A DNA stretch of 64,000 bases from Pseudomonadota bacterium. GTDB lineage: Bacteria > Pseudomonadota > Alphaproteobacteria > Rhizobiales > Xanthobacteraceae. Made by a program: the position numbers and the translations under genes. The stretch is taken from the NCBI GenBank assembly GCA_023404675.1, contig JAEYAW010000036.1:115180-179179 (forward strand), written 5' to 3'. Of the stretch, positions 1-7,931 are shown in pieces. The first letter of the stretch is position 1. Every line of letters begins with the position of its first letter. The notes below the pieces were generated by a model. The model was given only the letters and a program-made list of their open reading frames with translations, had not been told where the DNA came from and searched no databases.

Positions 1-46
1 GGCTTCGCGCATTTGGACGATACAACCACCGGGAAGACAGACATTC

Positions 47-2362
47 ATGGCTCAGATCAAGCTCTTTGGCTACACGGACAAGATCACTGTCAAGCCGGGT
101 CAGACCATTCAGTTTCATGTCAGCGCCGATGGGACGGCGGAAACCGACGCGCAACTCGTCAGACTGATTCACGGCGATGAACATCCGGACGGACCCGGCT
201 TCATCGAGGAGGAAATTGACTGCGAGGCCAACGGCACATGGGCCGTTCACAAGCAGTTCACGCAGGTCGGTTCGTTTCTGGAGGTCGATGACCCGGAGCG
301 GCGGCTGGCGCTGGACGGCAGTCTGACGCTGCATGCGTTCATCTGGCCGTCCACGCCCGAAATCGGTCACCGGCAATTCCTGATCGGCCGCTGGGACAAC
401 TGGCGCAACTGCGGTTACGGGCTCGGCATCAATCCAACCGGGCGGCTTGAGTTCTGGGTCGGCCGGGGCGACGAGGTCGATTATGTCCAGGCCGAAGTGC
501 CGCTTCAGAAGCATGTCTGGTACTTCGTGGCGGCGACGTTCGATGCCCGGACCGGGCGCGCCACGCTGTACCAGGAAGGCGTCGTCAATCGTTACAACAG
601 CTTGCTCGGCAAGGTGACGCCGATCGACTATCGATCGCATGTGTCGGAGACATTCCGCTTCCGTCAGAAGAATTTGAGCGAGACGCCCTTCCTGATGGCG
701 GGCTCGCGCGACTGGCACGAGTTGCGCGGTGCTTTCGTCTCGCAGCTTTATTCCGGCAAGATCGACCGCTGCGGCGTGTTTGATCGTCCGCTCGGGCGTC
801 AAGAACTCGATGCGATCAGGGACGGACGACCGCCGGCGAGCCAAGGCCAGATGGCCTATTGGGATACGACTGCCGGCTACACGGACAGCGGGATCGGCGA
901 TACCGTCGTGGACATCGGGCCGTTCGGCCTCGACGCCAAAGGCTACAACCGTCCGGTGCGCGCGCAGACAGGCTGGAACTGGAATGGTCGCAACGACTGC
1001 TTTCGTCTCGCGCCCCATCAGTATGGCGGCGTCGAATTTCACGCCGATGCGATGATCGACAGCAACTGGAAGATCACGAAAACCCTGAAGCTGCCCGAGA
1101 CGCTGCGCAGCGGTTGTTACGCCATGCGGCTGCGCAGCGGTGACGGCAAACGGTTCGGCGAGGAACATATCGTGTTCTTCGTGCGTCCGGTGAAGCCGGT
1201 GGGACGCATCGCGATGCTGTTCGCGACGGCAACCTACCTTGCCTATGCCAACGAGCGGTTCGCGACAGAAGGTCAGATCGTTCAACCGATGGCGGGCCAG
1301 CCGCCGGTCATCACCGATGCCGACATCGAGATGTACAAGAATGTCGAATTCGGTGGCGGCTGTTATGACTCGCACGCCGACGGTGCAGGCGTTTGTTACA
1401 GCAGCTATCATCGCCCGCTGCTGTCGATGCGGCCTAAGTACCGGATTTCGGCTTTCGGCTTTCCGTGGAATTTTCCGGCGGATCTCTCGATCCTGGCCTG
1501 GCTGGAACACAAGGGCTACGACTACGATGTGCTGACTGACGAGGATCTGCACCTGGAAGGCGCGGCGGCGCTCGCGCCCTACAAGTGCGTCCTCAACTGC
1601 ACGCATCCCGAGTATACTTCGGAACGCATGCTCGATGCGACCGAGGATTATATCGCGGGCGGCGGCCGCTTCATCTGCATGGGCGCGAACAGTTTCTGCT
1701 GCAATGTTGCGTTTCGCGACAACGAGCCGTGGGTCATGGAATGCCGTAAGGTTGGCGGCCACTGGAAGGCGTGGCTGGCGCGCCCCGGCGAATACTATAT
1801 GGCGACCACGGGGCAGATGGGCGGTTTGTGGAATCGAATCCAGCGATATGGGCAGAAGGTCGTCGGCAACACGTTCGCCGGGGAGGGATTCGCGCATTGC
1901 CGGCCTTACCAGCGCATGCCGGACAGTTATGATCCGGCGATGGCGTGGATCGTGGATGGCATCGGCGAGGATGTTATCGGCGACTTCGGCCTGGCCAACG
2001 GTGGCGCAGCCGGGGTGGAGATCGATTACTATCGTCTGAGTTTCGGAACGCCGCCAAACGCGAAGATCATCGCTTCATCAGGCGGCCATCCCGACAACTA
2101 TGTCGCCATGGATGAAGAGGGAGCTTATTCCCACCAGGGCTTCAGCGGCACGCATAACCACAGGCTGCGCGCGGACATGGTTTATTTCGAAGCGCCGAAC
2201 AATGGCGCCGTGTTCGCGACCGGCTCCATCGCTTTCGGGATGGCTTTGCCCATCAACAACTTCGACAACAACATCTCGCGGCTGCTTGCGAATGTCGTGA
2301 ACACTTTCGTCGTGCCGGGGCCTTTGCACGGTTCGGAGGCAACGGCCGATAAGGCCGCATAG
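47..2362 (+). CDS. N,N-dimethylformamidase-like large subunit
   Basis: The 771-residue protein matches the large (beta) subunit of N,N-dimethylformamidase, an iron amidase that hydrolyses small N-alkyl amides to amine plus formate; the family is usually about 760 residues. Residues ~65-265 look like a LamG/concanavalin-type jelly roll, and the C-terminal half (~385-750) resembles a class I glutamine-amidotransferase-like fold. In the characterised Paracoccus enzyme two Tyr and one Glu bind Fe(III). The best candidates here are Y397 or Y400 (in ATYLAYAN), Y451 or Y454 (in CYSSYH) and E522 (in THPEYTS), so the metal site looks intact. The small subunit gene normally lies just upstream; only 46 bases are visible there, so its presence is unknown. 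The substrate is uncertain, since many genomes carry large-subunit homologues that are not proved to act on DMF. Confidence 0.85.
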   Translation: MAQIKLFGYTDKITVKPGQTIQFHVSADGTAETDAQLVRLIHGDEHPDGPGFIEEEIDCEANGTWAVHKQFTQVGSFLEVDDPERRLALDGSLTLHAFIWPSTPEIGHRQFLIGRWDNWRNCGYGLGINPTGRLEFWVGRGDEVDYVQAEVPLQKHVWYFVAATFDARTGRATLYQEGVVNRYNSLLGKVTPIDYRSHVSETFRFRQKNLSETPFLMAGSRDWHELRGAFVSQLYSGKIDRCGVFDRPLGRQELDAIRDGRPPASQGQMAYWDTTAGYTDSGIGDTVVDIGPFGLDAKGYNRPVRAQTGWNWNGRNDCFRLAPHQYGGVEFHADAMIDSNWKITKTLKLPETLRSGCYAMRLRSGDGKRFGEEHIVFFVRPVKPVGRIAMLFATATYLAYANERFATEGQIVQPMAGQPPVITDADIEMYKNVEFGGGCYDSHADGAGVCYSSYHRPLLSMRPKYRISAFGFPWNFPADLSILAWLEHKGYDYDVLTDEDLHLEGAAALAPYKCVLNCTHPEYTSERMLDATEDYIAGGGRFICMGANSFCCNVAFRDNEPWVMECRKVGGHWKAWLARPGEYYMATTGQMGGLWNRIQRYGQKVVGNTFAGEGFAHCRPYQRMPDSYDPAMAWIVDGIGEDVIGDFGLANGGAAGVEIDYYRLSFGTPPNAKIIASSGGHPDNYVAMDEEGAYSHQGFSGTHNHRLRADMVYFEAPNNGAVFATGSIAFGMALPINNFDNNISRLLANVVNTFVVPGPLHGSEATADKAA

Positions 2363-2414
2363 CCCGTTGGCTTGTGGGCGAGGCCTCGATAGGAAAGATC
2401 GGGCGCCCCTCGTC

Positions 2415-3488
2415 TCAGCTCCGAAGCGAGGGAAGATCAGACCGGATCGCCTTGCGAAGTGGATTTCTGAAAGGAACATTCGGCAGCAGAAGCCCTTCGG
2501 CGACTGCGACAGCGGCGAGTCTGGTGCGCGAGGAGCAGCCCATCTTCGCAAGAATATGCTCGACATGGGTCGAGACCGTCCGTGCCGAGATGAACAAACG
2601 TTCCGCGATCTCGGGATTCGAATGGCCTTCGGACACAAGGTGCAGGATTTCCAGTTCGCGGAGCGACAGCCTGTAAGGCCAAGCGACAGGCTCCTCGCTC
2701 ACGAGAAGGATATTCCCGCTACAGGGCGTGATGGTCACGCGATGGCAGCCGCCTTCGTCGTCCGGCCACAGAAAGCGCTGCCTGGCTGTCGCCTGCGGGC
2801 GATCCAGCAGAAATTGGCGAAGGGCGCCCTTCTCGCCGAGATGCGGACCGGGCTCCCGGTCGGGAAGCCGGAACGTCAGGCCCCCCGGTGAAACAATCAT
2901 CGCGCAGGCGTGCGGCGGAATTGTCTCGGCGAGCAACCTGGGTGCCCGGAGCTTGTCGCAAATCTCCGAAAGGATCGGGCGGAATCGCTCGGTAATCTCG
3001 CGTCTTGCGTCCGTTGCGGCCGCCGGCGAATTCCAGCTCATATGAAAGGCGCCGGTGTAGCGGCCGTCCGGCAGGCGAAGGCACATCGTTGCGCCTTCCC
3101 GGAAGCCGGATGGAACAAGATATTCCTGGGCGCATCGGGTAACGGGAAAATCGAACTTCCAGTCCTTGCGATAGTCGCGCCAGCGCAGGGAGCGGGGATC
3201 GCGGCAGTGCGCGATCGCGAAGGCCTGATTCTCTACGATAAATTCATCGTTGATGTGAGCCAGCGTCGTCGTGGAGTAGCCGTCGCTGGCAACGGTCCGA
3301 TGCAGATGTGTTTCGGCTACAGGATCCCATGCGGTGAGACTGAACGCCTCGCATCGCGTGAGATCGCGGATAAGGCCAGTGATTTCACGCGCTCTATCGA
3401 ACAGTTGCTCGTCGAAAAACGTATCGGCACAGCGGGTCGACGCCAGCGCGGGCAGGAAGACTTCGATCTTTGAAGTCCGGATGTCCAT
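2415..3488 (-). CDS. LuxR-family transcriptional regulator
   Basis: The 357-residue protein ends in a LuxR/FixJ helix-turn-helix at about residues 270-335: LSLRELEILHLVSEGHSNPE, then a typical TVSTHV recognition helix and a conserved KMG turn. The N-terminal ~200 residues are not a receiver domain: no phospho-acceptor Asp motif is visible. They probably form a GAF- or autoinducer-like sensor, with no confident family match. The gene converges on the DMFase-like gene (52 bases between stops) and starts at ATG 3488. It may control the adjacent accessory genes. The effector is unknown. Confidence 0.8.
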   Translation of the reverse strand: MDIRTSKIEVFLPALASTRCADTFFDEQLFDRAREITGLIRDLTRCEAFSLTAWDPVAETHLHRTVASDGYSTTTLAHINDEFIVENQAFAIAHCRDPRSLRWRDYRKDWKFDFPVTRCAQEYLVPSGFREGATMCLRLPDGRYTGAFHMSWNSPAAATDARREITERFRPILSEICDKLRAPRLLAETIPPHACAMIVSPGGLTFRLPDREPGPHLGEKGALRQFLLDRPQATARQRFLWPDDEGGCHRVTITPCSGNILLVSEEPVAWPYRLSLRELEILHLVSEGHSNPEIAERLFISARTVSTHVEHILAKMGCSSRTRLAAVAVAEGLLLPNVPFRNPLRKAIRSDLPSLRS

Positions 3489-3591
3489 GGCTTCCGATAA
3501 AATCTTTCAAGTAAGCAGGGACAAGTTCGTCATAGATTATGGGCAGGAGAGGCGGTTGTCGCGCAAAACTTATAAGCAGCATGGGCTGTGA
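3487..3591 (+). pseudogene. Possible N-terminal remnant of a Rieske oxygenase alpha subunit
   Basis: A 34-codon frame starts at ATG 3487, overlapping the start codon of the divergent LuxR gene. Its early residues KIFQVSRDKFV closely resemble QIFRVSRQTFV at residues 18-28 of the intact Rieske alpha subunit encoded at 9225. Similarity stops after that and the frame ends at 3591. This could be the stump of a deleted ring-hydroxylating oxygenase gene. The match is only about 11 residues, so chance remains possible. Confidence 0.25.
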
Positions 3592-4508
3592 AATGCCGAT
3601 ATGATGGCCAGGTCGGCTCTCGGAGATTGCGAGCGCTTTTCCTGCCTGCAGGCACCAGGGTCTCTGGAGATCGCCCGGCGTCTTCGGCTGCAGAAACATC
3701 TCTCGTCGCTCGGAGGGGCCTCCGACAGGTGGCAACTGACGTCCGGATTTTAAGGTCGGTCTGCGCATTGGGTGTAATGGATCGGAAGTACGACGCTGGC
3801 GGGTGGTGATCTCGACGGACCCGTGGTGCGAGCGGGCCTGTCCTCGAAATAAGGTATGAAATCATGCGTGGGTTGCACCGCTGCGAAGAGCGGCACCCTC
3901 CGATTGTGCCGGGAAGCAATTTTGCCGATTGGAAAAGGCCGGCTTTCGGCGGCGAACCGGGCACTGCTTTGCCAGTGCGCTGCGGAATCTGCACCGGGTT
4001 TGGAATATGGGCACGATCAGGCGTTCAACTCCCCGGCTCGACGGATCGCAGCACGGAGTCTGTAGTGGCCGGATAAGATCTGCTCCGGCGATGTTCGCAG
4101 CCTTGAGGATATCGCGTCCCGCGAACCATGCAGTGTTACGCCAGGTCGACCTGACGATCTCCCTGGCGTACCTCGCGCCCAGCCCGGGTTCGAGCTGCGG
4201 TCGAAGGCCCTTGGCTTGTGACTATGGTACCAAGCGCCTGTGCGCTGAGCTGCCGGAATGGCAACGCCAGTTCGAGGCGCCCGGGTTGGAGCCCCGATAG
4301 CCGGGGACATGTGCGCGAGCGACCTCGGGGAAGACAGGGTATCTGCGCGGTCCGCCGTCCCTTTCTGTCTGCATCCTGCCGTCTCGGGAACTGGATGTTG
4401 GAATGCACAGCCGGGAGGCCGAAAGGGGCCGACTGTCCGGTCCGTCGCGGGGGGCCTCGTCGCCGCAAGCAGCGGCGGCGAGGCAGAATCCGGGAGAGAA
4501 ACCGGACA
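3592..4508. other. About 0.9 kb without a credible gene
   Basis: Several short open frames exist on both strands, but none has a convincing start, ribosome site or recognisable protein. Base composition is mixed, and the stretch looks like decayed or recombined DNA. The only structured signal I see is the repeat copy at 4290-4445, which has a partner near 29.7 kb. Confidence 0.55.
4290..4445 (+). repeat. Dispersed repeat, copy A (left edge of catabolic block)
   Basis: This stretch is about 75-80% similar to 29676-29828 in the same orientation. The best core is CCGCCGTCCCTTTCTGTCTG at 4353-4372, against the same words with one change in copy B, followed by GGAA...TTGGAAT...GGGAGGC blocks in the same order. 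Upstream of the core, both copies have a hairpin: CCCCG-ATAGC-CGGGG here (4292-4306) and CCCCT-N10-AGGGG in copy B, so one stem pair has changed on both sides. No good protein frame is shared. Confidence 0.6.
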
Positions 4509-5726
4509 CTATCGTGTCGGGGCTGATAGCCCTGGTTGATCGACGAGCTTCCAGGAAACCCCCTCAAACTTCGCCATGCGGAGAGATTGATAGGGCGTAT
4601 AATCCTCAGGAGTCGTGCTGAGCTGGATTCCGGGCAGCATCATCTTGAAGCGTTGCCCCTTCATGCTGGCCGCTTGCTTAAGCAGGTTCTCGCGCGTTAG
4701 CTCGTCGCCGCATTGCAGCAGGGCCTGTGCAACACCTTGCGCCATCACGTAACCAGACAATGCGATGAAGTCGCCCGGATTGTCATTGGGCACCCATTTC
4801 TTCATGAATGCGATGTACTCGATCACCTCTGGATCCTTATCCCAGGCGGGATCGCCTGCCTGCTTGGTGAACTGGGTTGTCATGATGCCCTGCGCGTTAT
4901 CCAGTCCTGCGGGCTCCAACACGGTTTTGGTGGAATTGGTGGGGCTGGCGAGAAATTGCAGCGGCGACCAGCCAAGCTCCCGCACCTTCCGCAGCCCCTG
5001 AGCCGTGAATTTTGGCGTTGAAAAGTAGAGAAGAACGTCCGCGCCAGCTTCCTTCAAGCGAACGATGTGGGAATCGATTGTCGGTTCCGTGATTTCATAG
5101 CTGATCTCGGCCACCGGCTTGATCTTGTCTCCCAACGCTGCTTTGAGACCGGTCAAAAAATCCCTTCCATAGTCGTCATTCTGATACAGAACGGCGACCT
5201 TGGCGCCGGGCCTGTGCTGCAGGATGTATTCTCCAAATGTCCGGCCTTCCATTTCAAAGCCAGGATACATCGGCACACTCCACGGGTAGTTCTTCGGGTC
5301 GGCAAAGCGCCTCCCTCCGGCCGAGAGGAAAATATGCGGCACTTTCGCCGCGTTCAGATACTTCTGGATCGCAACATTCGGGGTTGTTCCAACCGTTCCG
5401 ACATCCGCCAGGACGCCCTCGCCCTCGACAAGCTTACGGGTTTGCTCGATGGCTTTTGGCGGGCTGAATGCATTGTCGAGAGAGATAAGATTGACCTTGC
5501 GTCCATTGATGCCGCCGCTCTCATTGATCATCTGAAAGTAACCGACCATGGTTCGGCCATAACTTCCGAATGCGGAAGCTGGGCCGCTGTAAGGTACAGT
5601 CTGACCGAGTTTGATTTCGGTGTCGCTAACACCGGCGCCGTATTTTTTTTCCGCAGCCATTACCGCGCTTGTTGCCAGCATTGCGACAACTGTAACGGCG
5701 AAGCTCAATCCATATTTTCCCTTCAC
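4509..5726 (-). CDS. ABC-type branched-chain amino-acid/aromatic solute-binding protein
   Basis: The 405-residue periplasmic binding protein belongs to the LivJ-like type (Peripla_BP_6). It has a Sec signal peptide (residues 1-24, hydrophobic core FAVTVVAMLATSA, cleavage after VMA). The mature part begins EKKYGAGVSDTEIKLGQTVP, the usual family opening. The start is GTG at 5726, preceded by GGGAGG six bases upstream. Such proteins in catabolic clusters often bind aromatic acids or amides rather than amino acids. No permease or ATPase gene lies next to it, so it is an orphan here and must use transporter subunits encoded elsewhere, or act as a sensor. A palindrome sits 27-40 bases upstream of the start. 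Confidence 0.9.
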   Translation of the reverse strand: MKGKYGLSFAVTVVAMLATSAVMAAEKKYGAGVSDTEIKLGQTVPYSGPASAFGSYGRTMVGYFQMINESGGINGRKVNLISLDNAFSPPKAIEQTRKLVEGEGVLADVGTVGTTPNVAIQKYLNAAKVPHIFLSAGGRRFADPKNYPWSVPMYPGFEMEGRTFGEYILQHRPGAKVAVLYQNDDYGRDFLTGLKAALGDKIKPVAEISYEITEPTIDSHIVRLKEAGADVLLYFSTPKFTAQGLRKVRELGWSPLQFLASPTNSTKTVLEPAGLDNAQGIMTTQFTKQAGDPAWDKDPEVIEYIAFMKKWVPNDNPGDFIALSGYVMAQGVAQALLQCGDELTRENLLKQAASMKGQRFKMMLPGIQLSTTPEDYTPYQSLRMAKFEGVSWKLVDQPGLSAPTR

Positions 5727-5752
5727 AAATCCCTCCCATTGCGTTTGTTATC

Positions 5753-5766
5753 GAAATGATCATTTC
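5753..5766. promoter_or_regulatory. Palindrome upstream of solute-binding protein gene
   Basis: GAAATGATCATTTC is a perfect 14-bp inverted repeat located 27-40 bases before the GTG start. Its position suits an operator. No regulator can be assigned. Confidence 0.4.
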
Positions 5767-6302
5767 AATATCCGAAGCGCCTGGATCACGACCGCTTCGA
5801 CTGTTCTATCGGGCAGGCCGGAAATCATAACTCCAGCCGCGGCTCGGGACTCCGAGCTTGCTTTTCAGCTGCTGTCACAGAAAACGAGGCGGAAAACCCG
5901 GTCTCTGGCAATGATCCAGATTCGTGATCCAGGTCTGCCATCGGAATTTCAGATCGAAACGGGATTTCGGATCGAAAGCTTTGGCGGGCTGCTGCCGACG
6001 TAGCTTTGTGGCCTTGTCGTCGCGACAAGTTGCGCACGCGCCCCGGAGCACGACGATCTCTTTACGCCTGCGCGTAACGGCGGCACGGTCAGGGACGCCT
6101 GTCGCACGCAGCGGCGAACCCATCATCAAGCGATGCATGATGAAGCCTTCCGAAAAGCATTCCATCCCTATTTCCCTTCGTCCGATTTTCCCGGATCTGA
6201 AGGCCGTTTAGAATGCTACCAAACGGGTCTATCATTTACAAGCAGTACGACCTGTTTTTAAATATCGAAACTGCCGGTACGCGCATCTTGCGGCGGATCG
6301 AT
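5767..6302. other. Intergenic stretch, about 540 bp
   Basis: No convincing gene is seen. A minus-strand frame at 5875-6165 lacks a ribosome site and family features. The only notable item is the AT-rich motif at 6234-6267, which recurs at 7869-7901. Confidence 0.45.
6234..6267 (-). promoter_or_regulatory. AT-rich motif, copy 1
   Basis: On the minus strand this reads ATATTTAAAAACAG, then GTC, and after a short gap TTGTAAA. Nearly the same order of blocks occurs at 7869-7901, upstream of the amidohydrolase. Two similar non-coding stretches 1.6 kb apart suggest a shared promoter/operator or a duplication scar. Confidence 0.35.
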
Positions 6303-6782
6303 CTATCCGCATGGAGCTGACGCACCCGTTGTACTCAACAGCTCAATGCTGTCGATGCCAGAAGACGGATTTTCGCCTACGTCTATATCAGTTGAAAAAC
6401 TCATCGGATCTGCGTGTCCACAAATGACATCCGAAAAGTGCCAGTCGGCGAGTCCGACAATCCTATCGCCGGATTTGATGGCGATCTTCAGTGGATGCTG
6501 CGTGCCAATTCCGCGTTCGCTCTGATAGCCGTCGGCCACGCAATAGATCTCGAGTCTTATCTTTCCTCCGGCGATAAGCTGAACCGACAGCTCTATGTCG
6601 CAGAAACCGAAGGCCGCATCGTCATCGGATCCATCCTTGAAAAAATAGAAGGCGCCGATCTTGCCATGCAGGCAGGGGCCGAGCGCCCGATCTTTCGGGA
6701 CCTGGGGATCGGGGCGCGCTGGCGTGCGCGGAGGTAAGGGCCCTAAGGAGCAGAACTGGCGATAGCTGTAGCAAGTCCCCAA
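6303..6782 (-). CDS. Hypothetical protein
   Basis: This is a 159-residue frame with no family I recognise. It follows the amidohydrolase gene on the same strand by 21 bases, as in an operon. It would start at a TTG (6782) preceded by AAGGGA at suitable distance; a later start is possible. The region from about residue 40 onward looks globular (KIGAFYFFKDG, IRLEIYCVADGY, VGLADWHFSDVICGHAD), with alternating hydrophobic residues suggesting beta strands. A plus-strand frame (6414-6737) overlaps it and cannot be excluded. The strand is chosen from operon spacing only. Confidence 0.4.
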   Translation of the reverse strand: MGTCYSYRQFCSLGPLPPRTPARPDPQVPKDRALGPCLHGKIGAFYFFKDGSDDDAAFGFCDIELSVQLIAGGKIRLEIYCVADGYQSERGIGTQHPLKIAIKSGDRIVGLADWHFSDVICGHADPMSFSTDIDVGENPSSGIDSIELLSTTGASAPCG

Positions 6783-6803
6783 AACTATTCCCTTTCCATT
6801 TGG

Positions 6804-7823
6804 CTATTGAATCGATGATGCGTCTTCGATTCCAAGAAGGCGCATCGCGTTCGCGAACAGAATCTGGCGCGGGATGGACAGCGAAGCCTCCGAAAACGCG
6901 ACAGGGCGGTCCTGCTTGATGGAAAACGGATAGTCCGAGCCGGCTACGAGTTGATCCATGCCGACGTTGTCGGCCAGAAACCGAAGTGCAGAGGCATCAT
7001 AGAGGATGGTATCGTAGTGAAACCGTCGGATAGCGGCGGAAGGATCGCTCGGAAAGAGCTCTGACAGAGGAGGACCGATGTTGTAGGCATGTCGGAGTCG
7101 CGGGAGAATCCACGACAGGGCGCCGCCCCCATGACTCAGCATGATTCGGAGATTTGGGAATCGTTCGGGCACGCCACTCGCCATCAGCGAGACCGCTGCG
7201 AGGGCCGTCTCCAGAGGAAAAGCGGCGACAGCGGCCAGTTCTGGCCGTCCGCCCATCCGTTCAATACCGAGCGGATGCAGCGCATGTACCATGATCATCA
7301 GTCCGGAGCTTTCGGCAGCGGCATAGATCTCATTGAGTTGTGCAGCGCCGAGCGGAATGCCGTTAATGTGGGTGCCGATCTCAAACCCCTTCAACCCCAG
7401 CGCTTTGAGGTCTGCGATGCGTCGCAGCGCAAGTGACGTGTCCTGCATCGGAACCATACCCATCCCGAAGAAACGGTCTGGGTGCGCGGCGCACAACGCG
7501 GCGATCCGCACGTTGATGTGATCGCAAAGCGCATCGGCATCGACGGCGGGAAGCCAGTGCGACAGCAGTTCCGGCATCGGTGACACGACCTGCGCATCCA
7601 CATCATCAAGGCCCATGTCATCGAGACGACGAATGGCATCCCAGCTTCGCGAGTCGATTTTGCGAAACACCTTTCCATCGATGACGATGGCTGCCGTATC
7701 GCCGCGCCTTTCGATCGAAGGCCACAGCGCATTGCGGCCGGACGGCGCGGGAAATTCGGACGGAACAAAATGGGTATGGACATCCACCGCAAGGGCCAAG
7801 GCGTTTCCTCGAATTCTATTTTG
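6804..7823 (-). CDS. ACMSD-type amidohydrolase / decarboxylase
   Basis: This metal-dependent amidohydrolase-2 family enzyme carries HTH in VDVHTHFVP near the N terminus, a mid-protein His in MVHALHP, LSHGGGALS, and the metal-site Asp in GSDYPF near residue 300. The family includes aminocarboxymuconate-semialdehyde and gamma-resorcylate decarboxylases and hydrolases of ring-cleavage products, which suits this catabolic cluster. I prefer the ATG at 7823, which has GAGGG just upstream, giving 339 residues. A TTG at 7880 would add 19 residues but has no ribosome site. The gene is divergent from the dioxygenase operon, with about 108 bases between starts. Confidence 0.82.
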   Translation of the reverse strand, partial: QNRIRGNALALAVDVHTHFVPSEFPAPSGRNALWPSIERRGDTAAIVIDGKVFRKIDSRSWDAIRRLDDMGLDDVDAQVVSPMPELLSHWLPAVDADALCDHINVRIAALCAAHPDRFFGMGMVPMQDTSLALRRIADLKALGLKGFEIGTHINGIPLGAAQLNEIYAAAESSGLMIMVHALHPLGIERMGGRPELAAVAAFPLETALAAVSLMASGVPERFPNLRIMLSHGGGALSWILPRLRHAYNIGPPLSELFPSDPSAAIRRFHYDTILYDASALRFLADNVGMDQLVAGSDYPFSIKQDRPVAFSEASLSIPRQILFANAMRLLGIEDASSIQ

Positions 7824-7868
7824 CATCGCAACCCTCGCGGCAAGCGCCCGAGAAAACTTACGATGCCA

Positions 7869-7901
7869 CTTTACAATCAAGTTGGACTGTTTTTAATATT
7901 C
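7869..7901 (-). promoter_or_regulatory. AT-rich motif, copy 2, upstream of amidohydrolase
   Basis: The minus strand reads ATATTAAAAACAGTC, then ACTTGA and TTGTAAA, closely matching 6234-6267. It lies 46-78 bases upstream of the chosen amidohydrolase start and within the divergent promoter region. Confidence 0.35.
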
Positions 7902-7920
7902 TTGCAATCGGCAATGTGCA

Positions 7921-7930
7921 CTTGATCAAG
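7921..7930. promoter_or_regulatory. Palindrome in divergent promoter
   Basis: CTTGATCAAG is a perfect 10-bp palindrome immediately before the ATG at 7932. It could be an operator half-site core, but it is short and may be chance. Confidence 0.25.
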
Positions 7931-7931
7931 A

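Noticed and set aside
6414..6737. Plus-strand hypothetical gene of 107 codons
   Set aside because: Overlaps the minus-strand candidate; no ribosome site or operon partner. Not excluded, only less supported.
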